Below, piece by piece: positions 48,909 to 64,000 of a stretch of 64,000 nt of DNA. The DNA comes from Stramonita haemastoma (taxonomy: Eukaryota; Mollusca; Gastropoda; Neogastropoda; Muricidae), in NCBI GenBank assembly GCA_030674155.1, contig CM060342.1, positions 10,607,431 through 10,671,430 of the forward strand, given 5' to 3'. The translations under genes were made by a program, and so were the position numbers. Each line of letters starts with the position of its first letter. Within the stretch, counting starts at the first letter, position 1. Under the pieces are notes generated by a model. The model saw only the letters and a program-made list of their open reading frames with translations. It was not told where the DNA came from and did not search any database.

Positions 48909-50150
48909 ACAATCAAAATAGCTATATATATATATATATATATGTGATTTGTCATGTATAAAAACTCTGGTTAATACCATTGTTATAATGTTATAAAACA
49001 CCACTAATGAAAACAAAAAGACCAACAAACCTTAGGAGCCTTTTTTGCTGTGACCACATGACTTTCATTGTACTCACTCTTGATTCTGGCATCTGGAAAA
49101 AAAAAGAAAAAAAGGCCTGAACAGAAATTGAAGCCACCTTTGATGGACACAACAGCTAGGTGGTTAAGACCATTTGACTTCACTCCTGAGGGTCCATTAA
49201 GTTCTGGGTTCGAACCTTGGTGGAGGCATCTGGTGAATTAAGGGTGGAGATTTTTACGATCTCCCAGGTCAACTTAGGTCAAGTGCAGACCTACCTGCAA
49301 CTAGACTCCCTTCATACAACACACACGTTAAAGATCCCATCATTCATGTCAGCATTTGGTGGGTTATGGAAACACAAACATACTCAGCATTCAGCCTTTA
49401 CATCAAAACAAGCTGCTCCACACTTCCCATCATTATAGTTTTCTCTGTACAGAATTTGGGCTGCTCTCCCTGGAGAGAGCTTGTCACCACAAGTGCTGTA
49501 TTAGTTTTAAATGTTGAACTTCATTTTCCTGTCTGTTTTCGCTTGTTTGTTTCCATATAAATTAAATAAGAGTGGCTTTTTTCTGGAGAAAAGATACGTA
49601 GACAAGTACATGTCTTTCTCAATGTCTGTGGCTCTGTGGCTGAGGATACAGATGAAGAAAGGATGAACTGCCACACATGGGTAATGACCGCCTTTGCTGG
49701 GTCTTTTCTGCGATGGCTCAGATCAGATGACTGATGATGATAGGCACCAACATCTTCTCAGCAACGGAACAATCAAGAAACCTTACTATTATATCAACTG
49801 TTCACTGGGGAAAAAACAACAACAACAACAACAACAACAACAAATGTGACATCTTTGAATTGATTGACACATCCACAGAATTGTTGTTGCATGTTCTCAT
49901 CATCTTTTCTGCTGTTTAGAAGTGCTGCTTCAGTTTGTATGGAGTCTAATAAATTTAACAATAAACAATTAATCGAATGACAGCCGAATCTTCGACTTAA
50001 TAATTATAAACACATCTGTTTTCAGAAAGGAAAAAAATTACCTATCAGCAGTAAATAGTTGGGATCACTCAGGCAGGAATACACGGTGGCTTGTTGAAGT
50101 AGGTTATACAAAGCATTGGGTTCAATTAATTCCAAGCCGTCAAACGCCAT
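38071..50150 (-). CDS. STYXL1: Serine/threonine/tyrosine-interacting-like protein 1 (MK-STYX pseudophosphatase), nine coding exons
   Basis: The protein is an N-terminal rhodanese/CH2-like domain (exons 1-5) followed by a dual-specificity-phosphatase fold (exons 6-9). In vertebrates it is a catalytically dead relative of MAP-kinase phosphatases that binds partners such as G3BP1 and PTPMT1. Exons, in transcript order: 50150-50042, 49092-49031, 48252-48150, 47591-47523, 45471-45404, 43675-43530, 41402-41305, 40058-39946, 38201-about 38071. All junctions are GT-AG and all phases agree, giving about 299 residues against about 313 in human as I recall. Landmarks matching the human protein are SDPNYLLLID, GGYEEFSALYPFLRTQKI, IQKDLKIKAHINV and GISR. 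The phosphatase loop in exon 8 reads VFDYLGISRC: the catalytic His is Phe, the nucleophilic Cys is Asp, and the Arg is kept. The last exon needs one extra base to reach the conserved tail. The start is the first ATG of an open exon 1. Identity is firm; the 3' UTR end is not located. Confidence 0.93.
38525..38640 (+). repeat. Dispersed repeat G
   Basis: TACTTTCAATCTCACAGTGA, CCAGGTGGGATGAGTGAGTC, then AAGGGTGTTAAGCTGGGGAA. Closest relative of the copy at 95. Confidence 0.65.
38725..39150 (+). mobile_element. SINE family B copy with 20-bp G-run
   Basis: Core GGAGTTAACATCAGTGCTGA, middle GCAATACACCTTGCACACAT, tail ACACCATCCCCAAAGTAGAA, a G-run at 39060-39080, then CTCACCATCAGTGAACCTCA. Confidence 0.7.
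39165..39430 (+). mobile_element. SINE with C-type body but a different tRNA-like head
   Basis: A tRNA-like head (ATGGTCCAGAGGTAATGCAA, then GAGGGTTTGATCCTTG, part duplicated) precedes a C-family body (TAGGGTCAGGGAAGGTAAAG, GAGAAGCTGAGGTCTCTGAT). The 5S segment is absent. Confidence 0.6.
39478..39665 (+). repeat. Dispersed repeat F in STYXL1 intron 8
   Basis: GCAAAATTCTGTAGAAAAGA, GTGGCACTGTTCTTGTGG, GAGCAGCCTGAATTTCAGGC and AGAAATCTGCCGTGACTGAA. The best-preserved copy. Confidence 0.65.
39680..39910 (-). mobile_element. SINE family B tail copy
   Basis: CTAGAGCTCCAAGGTTCATT, a C-rich run, AAGTAGCTGCATTCCAACTT and ACACCTGTGTGCATGCTG, then ACTATGACCTACTCTTCCAA. Confidence 0.6.
39946..40058 (-). 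CDS. STYXL1: STYXL1 coding exon 8 with degenerate phosphatase loop
   Basis: 113 nt, phase 1 to phase 0. Encodes QAVLVFDYLGISRCATIVIA, then YLMKHNQWPLM. Active dual-specificity phosphatases have HCxxxxxR here. This copy has Phe-Asp in place of His-Cys, keeps Arg, and has Cys after it. Human MK-STYX has Phe-Ser. Donor GTATGT. Confidence 0.95.
40215..41155. repeat. Higher-order minisatellite in STYXL1 intron 7
   Basis: Units of 29 bp (GGATGACTATTGCCCAACTG + GTGAATGCT) alternate with 32-bp units (GGATGACTATTGCTCAACTG + ATAAACAATGAT). In the middle they run as regular ~61-bp dimers; the flanks have runs of the 29-bp unit. The minus strand stays open and yields repetitive ORFs that I regard as non-coding. 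Confidence 0.92.
41200..41298. repeat. CA then CAGA microsatellites beside STYXL1 exon 7
   Basis: CA repeats to 41248 and CAGA repeats to 41298, ending seven bases from the exon 7 splice donor. In the transcript these read as UCUG then UG repeats. Confidence 0.95.
41305..41402 (-). CDS. STYXL1: STYXL1 coding exon 7
   Basis: 98 nt. The acceptor CCTCAG is followed by TTTCAAGGATCC. Encodes FKDPGPEHLHLQVEDTNDAD, then LLVHFQKACDFI, which covers the general-acid strand region and following helix. Donor GTCAGT runs straight into TCTG repeats. Three partial copies of the 5' edge of this exon lie in the preceding intron. Confidence 0.93.
41500..42300 (-). repeat. Three partial tandem copies of the 5' edge of STYXL1 exon 7 in intron 6
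   Basis: Segments near 41515-41570, 41745-41800 and 42228-42290 each repeat the exon 7 acceptor region plus about 45-50 nt of coding sequence (shared core CTTACTTGTAAGTGAAG/CACCTGTAAGTGAAG on the plus strand with GCTCTGG following). They alternate with TG-repeat and G-run DNA. None continues into the rest of exon 7. Confidence 0.8.
41594..41676. repeat. TG microsatellite in STYXL1 intron 6
   Basis: About 38 TG units followed by G-runs, between two copies of the exon 7 edge. Confidence 0.95.
42310..42705 (-). mobile_element. SINE family B/D copy in STYXL1 intron 6
   Basis: CTAGAGCTTTGAGGTTTACC, ACAAAGATGTTCTACATGCA and the reversed head AAACTCAGAACCTCAGTTTA with GAACGTCTTAACCATCCTGC. Confidence 0.65.
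42997..43347 (+). mobile_element. SINE family A copy in STYXL1 intron 6
   Basis: Head AGATAGTCTTGTGGTCAGAA, B box CAGGTTCAATTCCC, the GGAGTTAACATTAGTGCTGA core, and an AAATA tail ending at 43347. It is opposite in sense to the gene. Confidence 0.85.
43530..43675 (-). CDS. STYXL1: STYXL1 coding exon 6
   Basis: 146 nt, phase 0 to phase 2. Encodes the start of the phosphatase fold: YPVEITPGALYVGNW, then IQKDLKIKAHINVCVEAET. The P-G-x-L-Y-V-G-N pattern is the usual N-terminal signature of dual-specificity phosphatases. Donor GTGAGT. Confidence 0.95.
44210..44410 (-). mobile_element. SINE family D 3' part
   Basis: Plus strand shows TTTTCAACTGTCATGAGTTC, GATGTGCACAAGTCTGTAAG, and GAGTCTCCTCCCAAAGACT, as in the copies at 1385 and 45750. 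No head is visible. Confidence 0.55.
45205..45390. repeat. CA microsatellite in STYXL1 intron 5
   Basis: CA repeats with a few interruptions, ending 14 bases from the exon 5 donor. Confidence 0.95.
45404..45471 (-). CDS. STYXL1: STYXL1 coding exon 5
   Basis: 68 nt. Encodes GGYEEFSALYPFLRTQKILF, the end of the rhodanese domain and start of the linker. Donor GTGAGT is followed, 14 nt downstream, by a long GT/AC tract. Confidence 0.94.
45588..45912 (-). mobile_element. SINE C body joined to a SINE D piece
   Basis: 45588-45735 is C-type body (GCAGCATATTGAGGACGGCA on the plus strand). 45750-45910 is D-type, with CATGGGTTCTTTTGATGTGC and GTCTGTAAGCAC. The order suggests insertion next to or into a sister element. 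Confidence 0.6.
46003..46340 (+). mobile_element. SINE family E copy with a B-type 3' domain
   Basis: GTTAAGACCATTTAACTTCA, GAATCTTGGTGG, GTTAAAGGTCCTGTAATTCT and GGTGGGTTACGGAAACACAA are E-type. The end (about 46268-46340) has the B-type CTCACCATTGGTGAACCTC. Confidence 0.65.
46620..46870. repeat. CA/CGCA tract and CTA trinucleotide tract
   Basis: CACGCACG-type repeats to 46755, then CTG/CTA triplets at 46780-46868. In STYXL1 intron 4. Confidence 0.93.
47192..47472 (-). mobile_element. SINE family C, full-length copy in STYXL1 intron 4
   Basis: The tRNA-like half lies at about 47435-47472 and the 5S-like segment at about 47386-47428 (GGTTAAGCAGCATCGAGTGT, then TTGGATGGGTGACC). It has the same body as the copy at 3811. 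Confidence 0.82.
47523..47591 (-). CDS. STYXL1: STYXL1 coding exon 4
   Basis: 69 nt, phase 1 to phase 1. Encodes APAISCGRLLWEM...NPVKILRG, equivalent to the AAIEYGRIL...VYILKGG part of the rhodanese fold. Donor GTGAGG. Confidence 0.9.
47600..47752. repeat. CA microsatellite beside STYXL1 exon 4
   Basis: CA repeats interrupted by ATGCAT, starting just upstream of the exon 4 acceptor in transcript sense. Confidence 0.93.
47885..48130. repeat. ATGC/TGTG tract in STYXL1 intron 3
   Basis: Alternating purine-pyrimidine DNA with many GCATGCATGC palindromes. ORFs here (Met-Cys-His-rich) are compositional. Confidence 0.9.
48150..48252 (-). CDS. STYXL1: STYXL1 coding exon 3
   Basis: 103 nt, phase 0 to phase 1. 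Encodes a segment with VPYDAELECKQHIVVYDSN, corresponding to the human LECVKYCVVYDNN strand. Donor GTTAGT. Confidence 0.92.
48474..48743 (-). mobile_element. SINE family C copy in STYXL1 intron 2
   Basis: Head GATAGCTCAGAGGTCAGAGC, 5S-like AATGTTAAGCAGCATTGAGC and TTGGATGGGTGACC, then the family body ending GGTTATGGGACACC. Confidence 0.82.
48815..48906. repeat. CA microsatellite in STYXL1 intron 2
   Basis: About 44 uninterrupted CA units. Confidence 0.97.
49031..49092 (-). CDS. STYXL1: STYXL1 coding exon 2
   Basis: 62 nt after an A-rich/T-rich acceptor. Encodes DARIKSEYNESHVVTAKKAP, matching the rhodanese segment that reads DVRSKWEYDESHVITA in human as I recall. Donor is the weak GTTTGT. 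Confidence 0.9.
49143..49398 (+). mobile_element. SINE family E copy in STYXL1 intron 1
   Basis: Head GCTAGGTGGTTAAGACCATT with B box GGGTTCGAACC, then GACCTACCTGCAACTAGACT and GTTAAAGATCCCATCATTCA, ending at GGTGGGTTATGGAAACACAA. Confidence 0.75.
50042..50150 (-). CDS. STYXL1: STYXL1 coding exon 1
   Basis: Opens with ATG and encodes MAFDGLELIEPNALYNLL, then a SDPNYLLLI stretch typical of the first rhodanese strand. It ends in phase 1 at a GTAATT donor. The length of 109 nt fits the phase of exon 2. Confidence 0.93.
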
Positions 50151-50510
50151 TCTGAAAGTTCGAACTCAGATGGAGTGGTCTGGGTTGATTCACAGCTCTC
50201 GTAAACAAAAGAGAATGCGCAGTAACAAAAGTGCTTGATATTTTTAGAAAAAATAACTCATTATCTCTAATTCAAATACAATATAAAACAGTTTGAGCTG
50301 TCTTTATTTGCAATCATAATCATTATTTTCTGGAAAAATTAACGAGTCTTTAGGATTAAAGAAATTGAGATATTCCACGTTGCCAGGAGCGGAATGATTT
50401 TTATAGGTATAATGCGCATGTCTTCAAATGGGTAGCAGAAAACTACTACTTCCGGTTCCATCGCCATCTTCACCGGTGAATCGTCTGCACTGCCTGCATC
50501 TACAACAAAA
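50151..50510. promoter_or_regulatory. Shared bidirectional promoter of STYXL1 and MDH2
   Basis: The 360-bp spacer separates the two start codons. It holds TGCGCA half-sites like those of NRF-1 at 50216-50221 and 50413-50418, an ETS/GABP-type ACTTCCGGTT at 50448-50457, and CGCCATCTT at 50462-50470, the reverse complement of the YY1 core AAGATGGCG. All three factors commonly drive nuclear genes for mitochondrial proteins. No clear TATA box precedes either start. Motifs are seen directly; factor binding is inferred. Confidence 0.75.
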
Positions 50511-59988
<9,478 letters not shown>

Positions 59989-61740
59989 TCACCTCTACGT
60001 CCTTACTGGCCTTCTTCACGCGATCATTTGACCACTTTTTTTTTGAGGACTGGAGGAAAAAAGGGGGGGATGGAGTATATGTGTGTGTGTTTGTGTGTGT
60101 GTGCAGAAACAACCTTCGCTGAGTAGAAATCCTCTCTTGATATATATATAGAATCATTGACCGCCTAGGGAAAGTAGACGAGACTGTGCGCCCCCTTACC
60201 CCCTCTTTTTTTCTTTTTTTTCTCATAGTTTTAAGATGTTGACTGTATAAACCAGTCTGTGGAAAGAAAAGGACTTTTGAGGGCTGCAATAGAAGAGCAT
60301 AGCAGAATCCCAAATCTGCTGTCTCTCAGAGCACAGTGGCAGAGTGGTGATCAAAAAGGAAGGTTGCTCCTCATTCATTATCTATCATGAAGTCTCATTA
60401 TGACATAGATTGTCTGCTTTGGTGGTCTTTTTTCGTTGAACTTTTTGTCTCCATTTACACAAATACTTGGATTTTTTTTTTTTTTTTTTACAGAAGTGTG
60501 ACTAGGTGGGGTCTGCATCATATCAGAGATATTTTGAAAAATCTTACAGAAGTAGTATGATATATCTGTTATATTTTGAAAAATATCATAAGGAAGCATG
60601 ATAAGTTGGGGTTTTTTATAACCATTATACAGACAATCTTTAAGGGATGTAGGCACCCACACCTGTATTGAACCCATCAGAGAGGGTTTTTTTTTTAATC
60701 TTTAAGGATGAATGCACGCACACCTGTATTAAACCCATCAGAGAGGAAATTTTTGAAAAAGTCTTTGAGAAGAATCATGACAGTTGAGGCACAGGTTTTA
60801 TATATATCTATCAACCATGTTTGGAGAGATTGAATGGGCAAGGCAGTACCTGTGTCACAATTTGGTTCCTGTAAAATCTCCGGTGCAAAACTGACAGTGT
60901 ATAAGGCCTAGAAACAAGGGCGTTATTCAGGGTAAAATTTTTACCCCAAGCATGTTTATAAGATTGTCAACATTTTGATGTTGTTTAAATGTATGTGTGA
61001 CCCCAGGAGCTGTGGAGATATGTTTGTAGTATAATCATCTTGGTTCACCTCTGCTTCAGATAGGAGAAAAGACAGTGCAGAATACCTGGGTCATAGCTCC
61101 ACTGGCAATTCTTTTTCATAGGGGAAATCTGTCGCCAGCAAACGTGGATGAATACGTAAATGGGCTTTGGGGATGGTTCTGATCTCACTTCTTGGGTTTA
61201 CAGATTACTGTTTGTGAATATATATGTATATTATTTTGTTGAGAGTTTATTTCAGGTTACTATTTATTTATTTATTGTTACTATTTATGTAGTTATTATT
61301 TGTATATTATTTTTGTTACTGACTTTGTTACTTTATACAAAGAGCTGCTTATGTCTATTTCTTACTTCATTCTGAAAGCTGTATATTCATATTTTTTACT
61401 CTTGGGGGATTTATTTGTTTTGGGTTTGTTTTTTTTATATACTTCAGATGCAGAAACAAAGGCTACATTTTTTGTGATAAACGTAAACTGGCCTACTTTT
61501 TTTCAGTTTTATTTCACAACATTTGTATGTTAGGTTCTAGTCTGTCCCTCTTTTTACACGTTGTCGCAGAAGTATAGACTTGTTTTCTTGCTCTTACCTT
61601 TTTGATGTACATGGTTCTGTAGATGTGGATACTATTAGGAATGGGAGAGAAACTTGGCTGCGATTGGATGTGCAGTTTGTACCTGTTTTTGACACACTGT
61701 GCTGAAATGCTATAGAATAAAAGATTTTTGAGGAGAACCC
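59989..61740 (+). other. MDH2: MDH2 3' untranslated region with poly(A) signal
   Basis: AT-rich sequence without coding signal follows the MDH2 stop. An AATAAA hexamer stands at 61716-61721, the first well-placed signal I see. An imperfect ~80-bp tandem duplication lies at about 60635-60760. The end is inferred from the hexamer only. Confidence 0.6.
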
Positions 61741-63009
61741 GCTGTGTACCTCAGTATCTTATCAGAATGAGAGTGAAAAAGATGAAGAGTGTGTTCATGT
61801 CTGAGAGAAAGAGTTTCTGGAACAGATAGACAGGTCTGCTTAAATCATGATGATGATACATGTATCAGATTTTCATACATATTGTATATATGTACGAGTG
61901 TGCATGCATAGTATATCAGACTGAAATCTTGCTGTAGCCTTTACCTTCTAAACATTTCATGCGACAGTTCATCCATTTCACACTGACAAGTACAAAAGAA
62001 CAGTTCTGAACAATCCATCTGAACAGTGATGTGGAAAAAGATAGCATGTTGCTATTTTTGCTAATGAAGGATGACAGTGTGTGAACATTATTGTCAACGT
62101 AATGCATCATCATCATGATTTAAGCAAACCTGCCTACTGTACAATTTTTTCATGTTTTTACGATTTTTTTATATACAAAAATATGCTTTTACTGATGAAA
62201 ATGATTCTGACAACCACGAAAAAAAGGGGGAGATAAAAGTGAAACCACAACAAATAGATTGAGAGATGTAACTCTTCCATGCTGATTACTTAGCTTCTCT
62301 GTGTTGTGTTACATTGCCAGTCATCACTAGGTAGCAAGTGAACTTTCTGTGTTGAATCCCCCTGCAAAGTACCAACAATGGGTATCAGGTTTATGAAAGG
62401 GATAGACCAGCAGCTCTATGGCAGAGGGGTGAAGGGGGATGGTAGGAAGAGGGTAGGGGAGAGTATGTGGGGGGCTTTCATTCACCGGCAAGACATGATG
62501 ACCTTTTGACCTCTCAACACTTCCCCCTCCCCCCTACACACACCCCCCTCCCTTCCTCTTTCCCCACTTCACCACTTCTATCTCTATCTCTCTCTCACAA
62601 GGTATGTTCATACTGCCACTTGTGGCTACTGTGCAGACAGACAACAACAAAAATTGTGGACACACCCAACCCTCTTCATTTATACTTGGCTTGCCAAAGG
62701 TATTCATACTGCCACAGGCGTGCACAGATAAACCCTCCCACAGTGCACAGATAAACCCTCCCACAAAAAGAAAAAAAAGCTGTGTTCTTGCTCCACTTCA
62801 TCCATGTGTAGTGCAAGGGGTCCCCATCTTTTTATATTAGTAAAAATCCTTCAGGTTACAGCAGCTGTTTTTTATCGCCTTGTCAGGGTAGTGTTTACCA
62901 TAAGAACCAGCAGGCTGACCAGCCTCCCCCTTCGGTCTCATGGACAGCCTCTCTCTCTCTCTCTCTCTCTCTCGCATGCATGCACACACGCACACACACA
63001 CACACACGT
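61741..63009. other. Intergenic DNA downstream of MDH2
   Basis: A 20-bp CAGTGCACAGATAAACCCTC repeat occurs twice near 62725-62765, and a CT microsatellite lies at 62949-62973. No gene seen. Confidence 0.5.
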
Positions 63010-63346
63010 GGGGGACGGGATAGCCTAGTGGTCAGAACAATGTGTACGCAATTTGACGACCTGGGTTCTATTCCAATTCAAGGGGATTTTTCCTCTGGAG
63101 TTAACATCAGTGTTGACCACTCCCCTTAAAAGACCAGATGAGACTATAAATCGAGGCCCTGTGTGCTAACACATGCAGAACATCTTGTGCACACGTTAAA
63201 TCCTGTTCCGCTTTTCGTAAGAGTAGGCCATCATGTACCGGTGGGAACAGATGACATGATTTACAAAAACTATACACATGGTGACTGGATGTAAAAAAGC
63301 ACACAAGTACCTATTCCATTATCCTTGATATAAAAGAATAAATAAA
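63010..63346 (+). mobile_element. SINE family A copy
   Basis: Head GATAGCCTAGTGGTCAGAAC, core GGAGTTAACATCAGTGTTGA, tail GATATAAAAGAATAAATAAA. It follows CT and CA repeats. Confidence 0.85.
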
Positions 63347-63498
63347 CACACACACAAACTCTCTTGTGTCTGACGCACACACACAACTGTCAAATTCACA
63401 CACAGTCAATCTCTCTCTCTCTCTCTCTCTCTCTGGACGAATAGCCTAGTGGTCAGAATATTACACTGGCAATTTGACAACCCGGGTTCGATTCCGGT

Positions 63499-63926
63499 TC
63501 CAATCCAATCCAATCCAATTATGTTGCTTATAGCCCCCGCCGACCACATAGGCCATATCAGGGCTGTCACCTCGTCATATTTTAAAACTCGAATTAAAAA
63601 CCAACTCAACTGTCCTTGCTTGTATCGACGCCCCGGTCAACCATAAGGGTCAGCCCAGGATGGCCACCACGTCGTGGGAAAACCCACATTGATCTCACTT
63701 AAAACGAGATAATACCAAAACCAGATTCCTTAAAACAACCTTGTCCTTAGAGAACAACCATACCACTTTCGCTCATATCAAACGGAAAAAGCCTGATTCT
63801 CTCAGGAAGTTAAAAATGGTGTCCGGTGGAACATCCCGAAAGAGGATCTTTAGGGAGTCTGCGGTAAAATGCTTGTGCCTAATATCCTGAACATCCCAAC
63901 ACTCCAGGAGCAGATGCCTGATGGCG
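63499..63926 (-). mobile_element. 5'-truncated non-LTR retrotransposon (LINE) with ATTGG-repeat tail
   Basis: On the minus strand it reads the C-terminal end of a reverse-transcriptase ORF, then a short 3' UTR (CTGGGCTGACCCTTATGGTT, GACAGCCCTGATATGGCC), then about four copies of ATTGG. It is flanked by an 11-bp target-site duplication, which indicates target-primed insertion into the SINE. Confidence 0.85.
63773..63925 (-). pseudogene. LINE ORF2 C-terminal fragment
   Basis: 50 codons ending in TGA: AIRHLLLECWDVQDIRHKHF, then DTIFNFLRESGFFRLI. HLLLECP-type start and ILNFLKEIGL-type ending are common to the C-termini of jockey/CR1/I-like LINE polymerases. The 5' part of the ORF is absent. Confidence 0.75.
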
Positions 63927-64000
63927 TCGATTCCGGTCGAGGAGATTTTTCTCCTGGAGTTAACATCAGTGCTGACTCCACTCTCCCCAAAAGTCCTTTG

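Larger units (their letters stand above)
63435..64000 (+). mobile_element. SINE family A copy split by a LINE insertion, running off the window
   Basis: The head (63435-63498) and the core (63927 onward) are separated by a 428-bp insertion. The 11-bp TCGATTCCGGT occurs on both sides (63488-63498 and 63927-63937). The 3' end lies beyond base 64000. Confidence 0.88.

Overview
The window looks like animal nuclear DNA, most probably from a mollusc and plausibly a gastropod. It has intron-rich genes, GT-AG introns, many tRNA-derived short interspersed elements (SINEs), very long CA/TG, GA and poly-G/C tracts, and AT-rich intergenic DNA. The phylum is inferred from overall character and cannot be proved without a search. 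Single-base breaks recur in otherwise intact exons and homopolymers are extreme, so the consensus is probably an incompletely polished long-read assembly.

Two genes can be read exon by exon. On the minus strand, about 38.0-50.15 kb, is STYXL1 (MK-STYX), a rhodanese plus inactive dual-specificity-phosphatase protein in nine coding exons. On the plus strand, 50.51-59.99 kb, is MDH2, mitochondrial malate dehydrogenase, in eight coding exons with a 3' UTR to about 61.7 kb. The start codons lie about 360 bp apart, head to head. The shared spacer carries motifs like those bound by NRF-1, ETS/GABP and YY1. As I recall, human STYXL1 and MDH2 are also head-to-head neighbours, so this appears to be an ancient bidirectional gene pair.

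1-37 kb holds no gene I can name. It is a graveyard of mobile DNA: several SINE families (one with a chimeric tRNA/5S-rRNA head), fragments of a LINE-like reverse transcriptase, LINE 3' ends with an ATTGG-type tail, two copies of a short inverted-repeat DNA element (MITE), a decayed BED/hAT-like transposon, and large degenerate minisatellites at 11.7-12.7, 15.7-20.3 and 21-23 kb. A few splice-flanked open stretches (6.36, 8.52, 10.89, 31.6 and 36.4 kb) may be exons of unidentified genes.

38-50 kb is STYXL1. Its introns hold a 29/32-bp higher-order minisatellite, tandem copies of the 5' edge of exon 7, and GT-rich tracts just after several 5' splice sites. 50-60 kb is MDH2. Its intron 6 ends in about five ~100-bp repeats, each carrying a decoy 3' splice site. 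60-64 kb is the MDH2 3' UTR, then SINEs, one of them split by a LINE fragment with an 11-bp target-site duplication.

The most unusual signals are the paired arrays of duplicated 3' splice sites in two adjacent genes, the tRNA-5S composite SINE, the MITE family, and the predominance of GTCAG 5' splice sites in MDH2.
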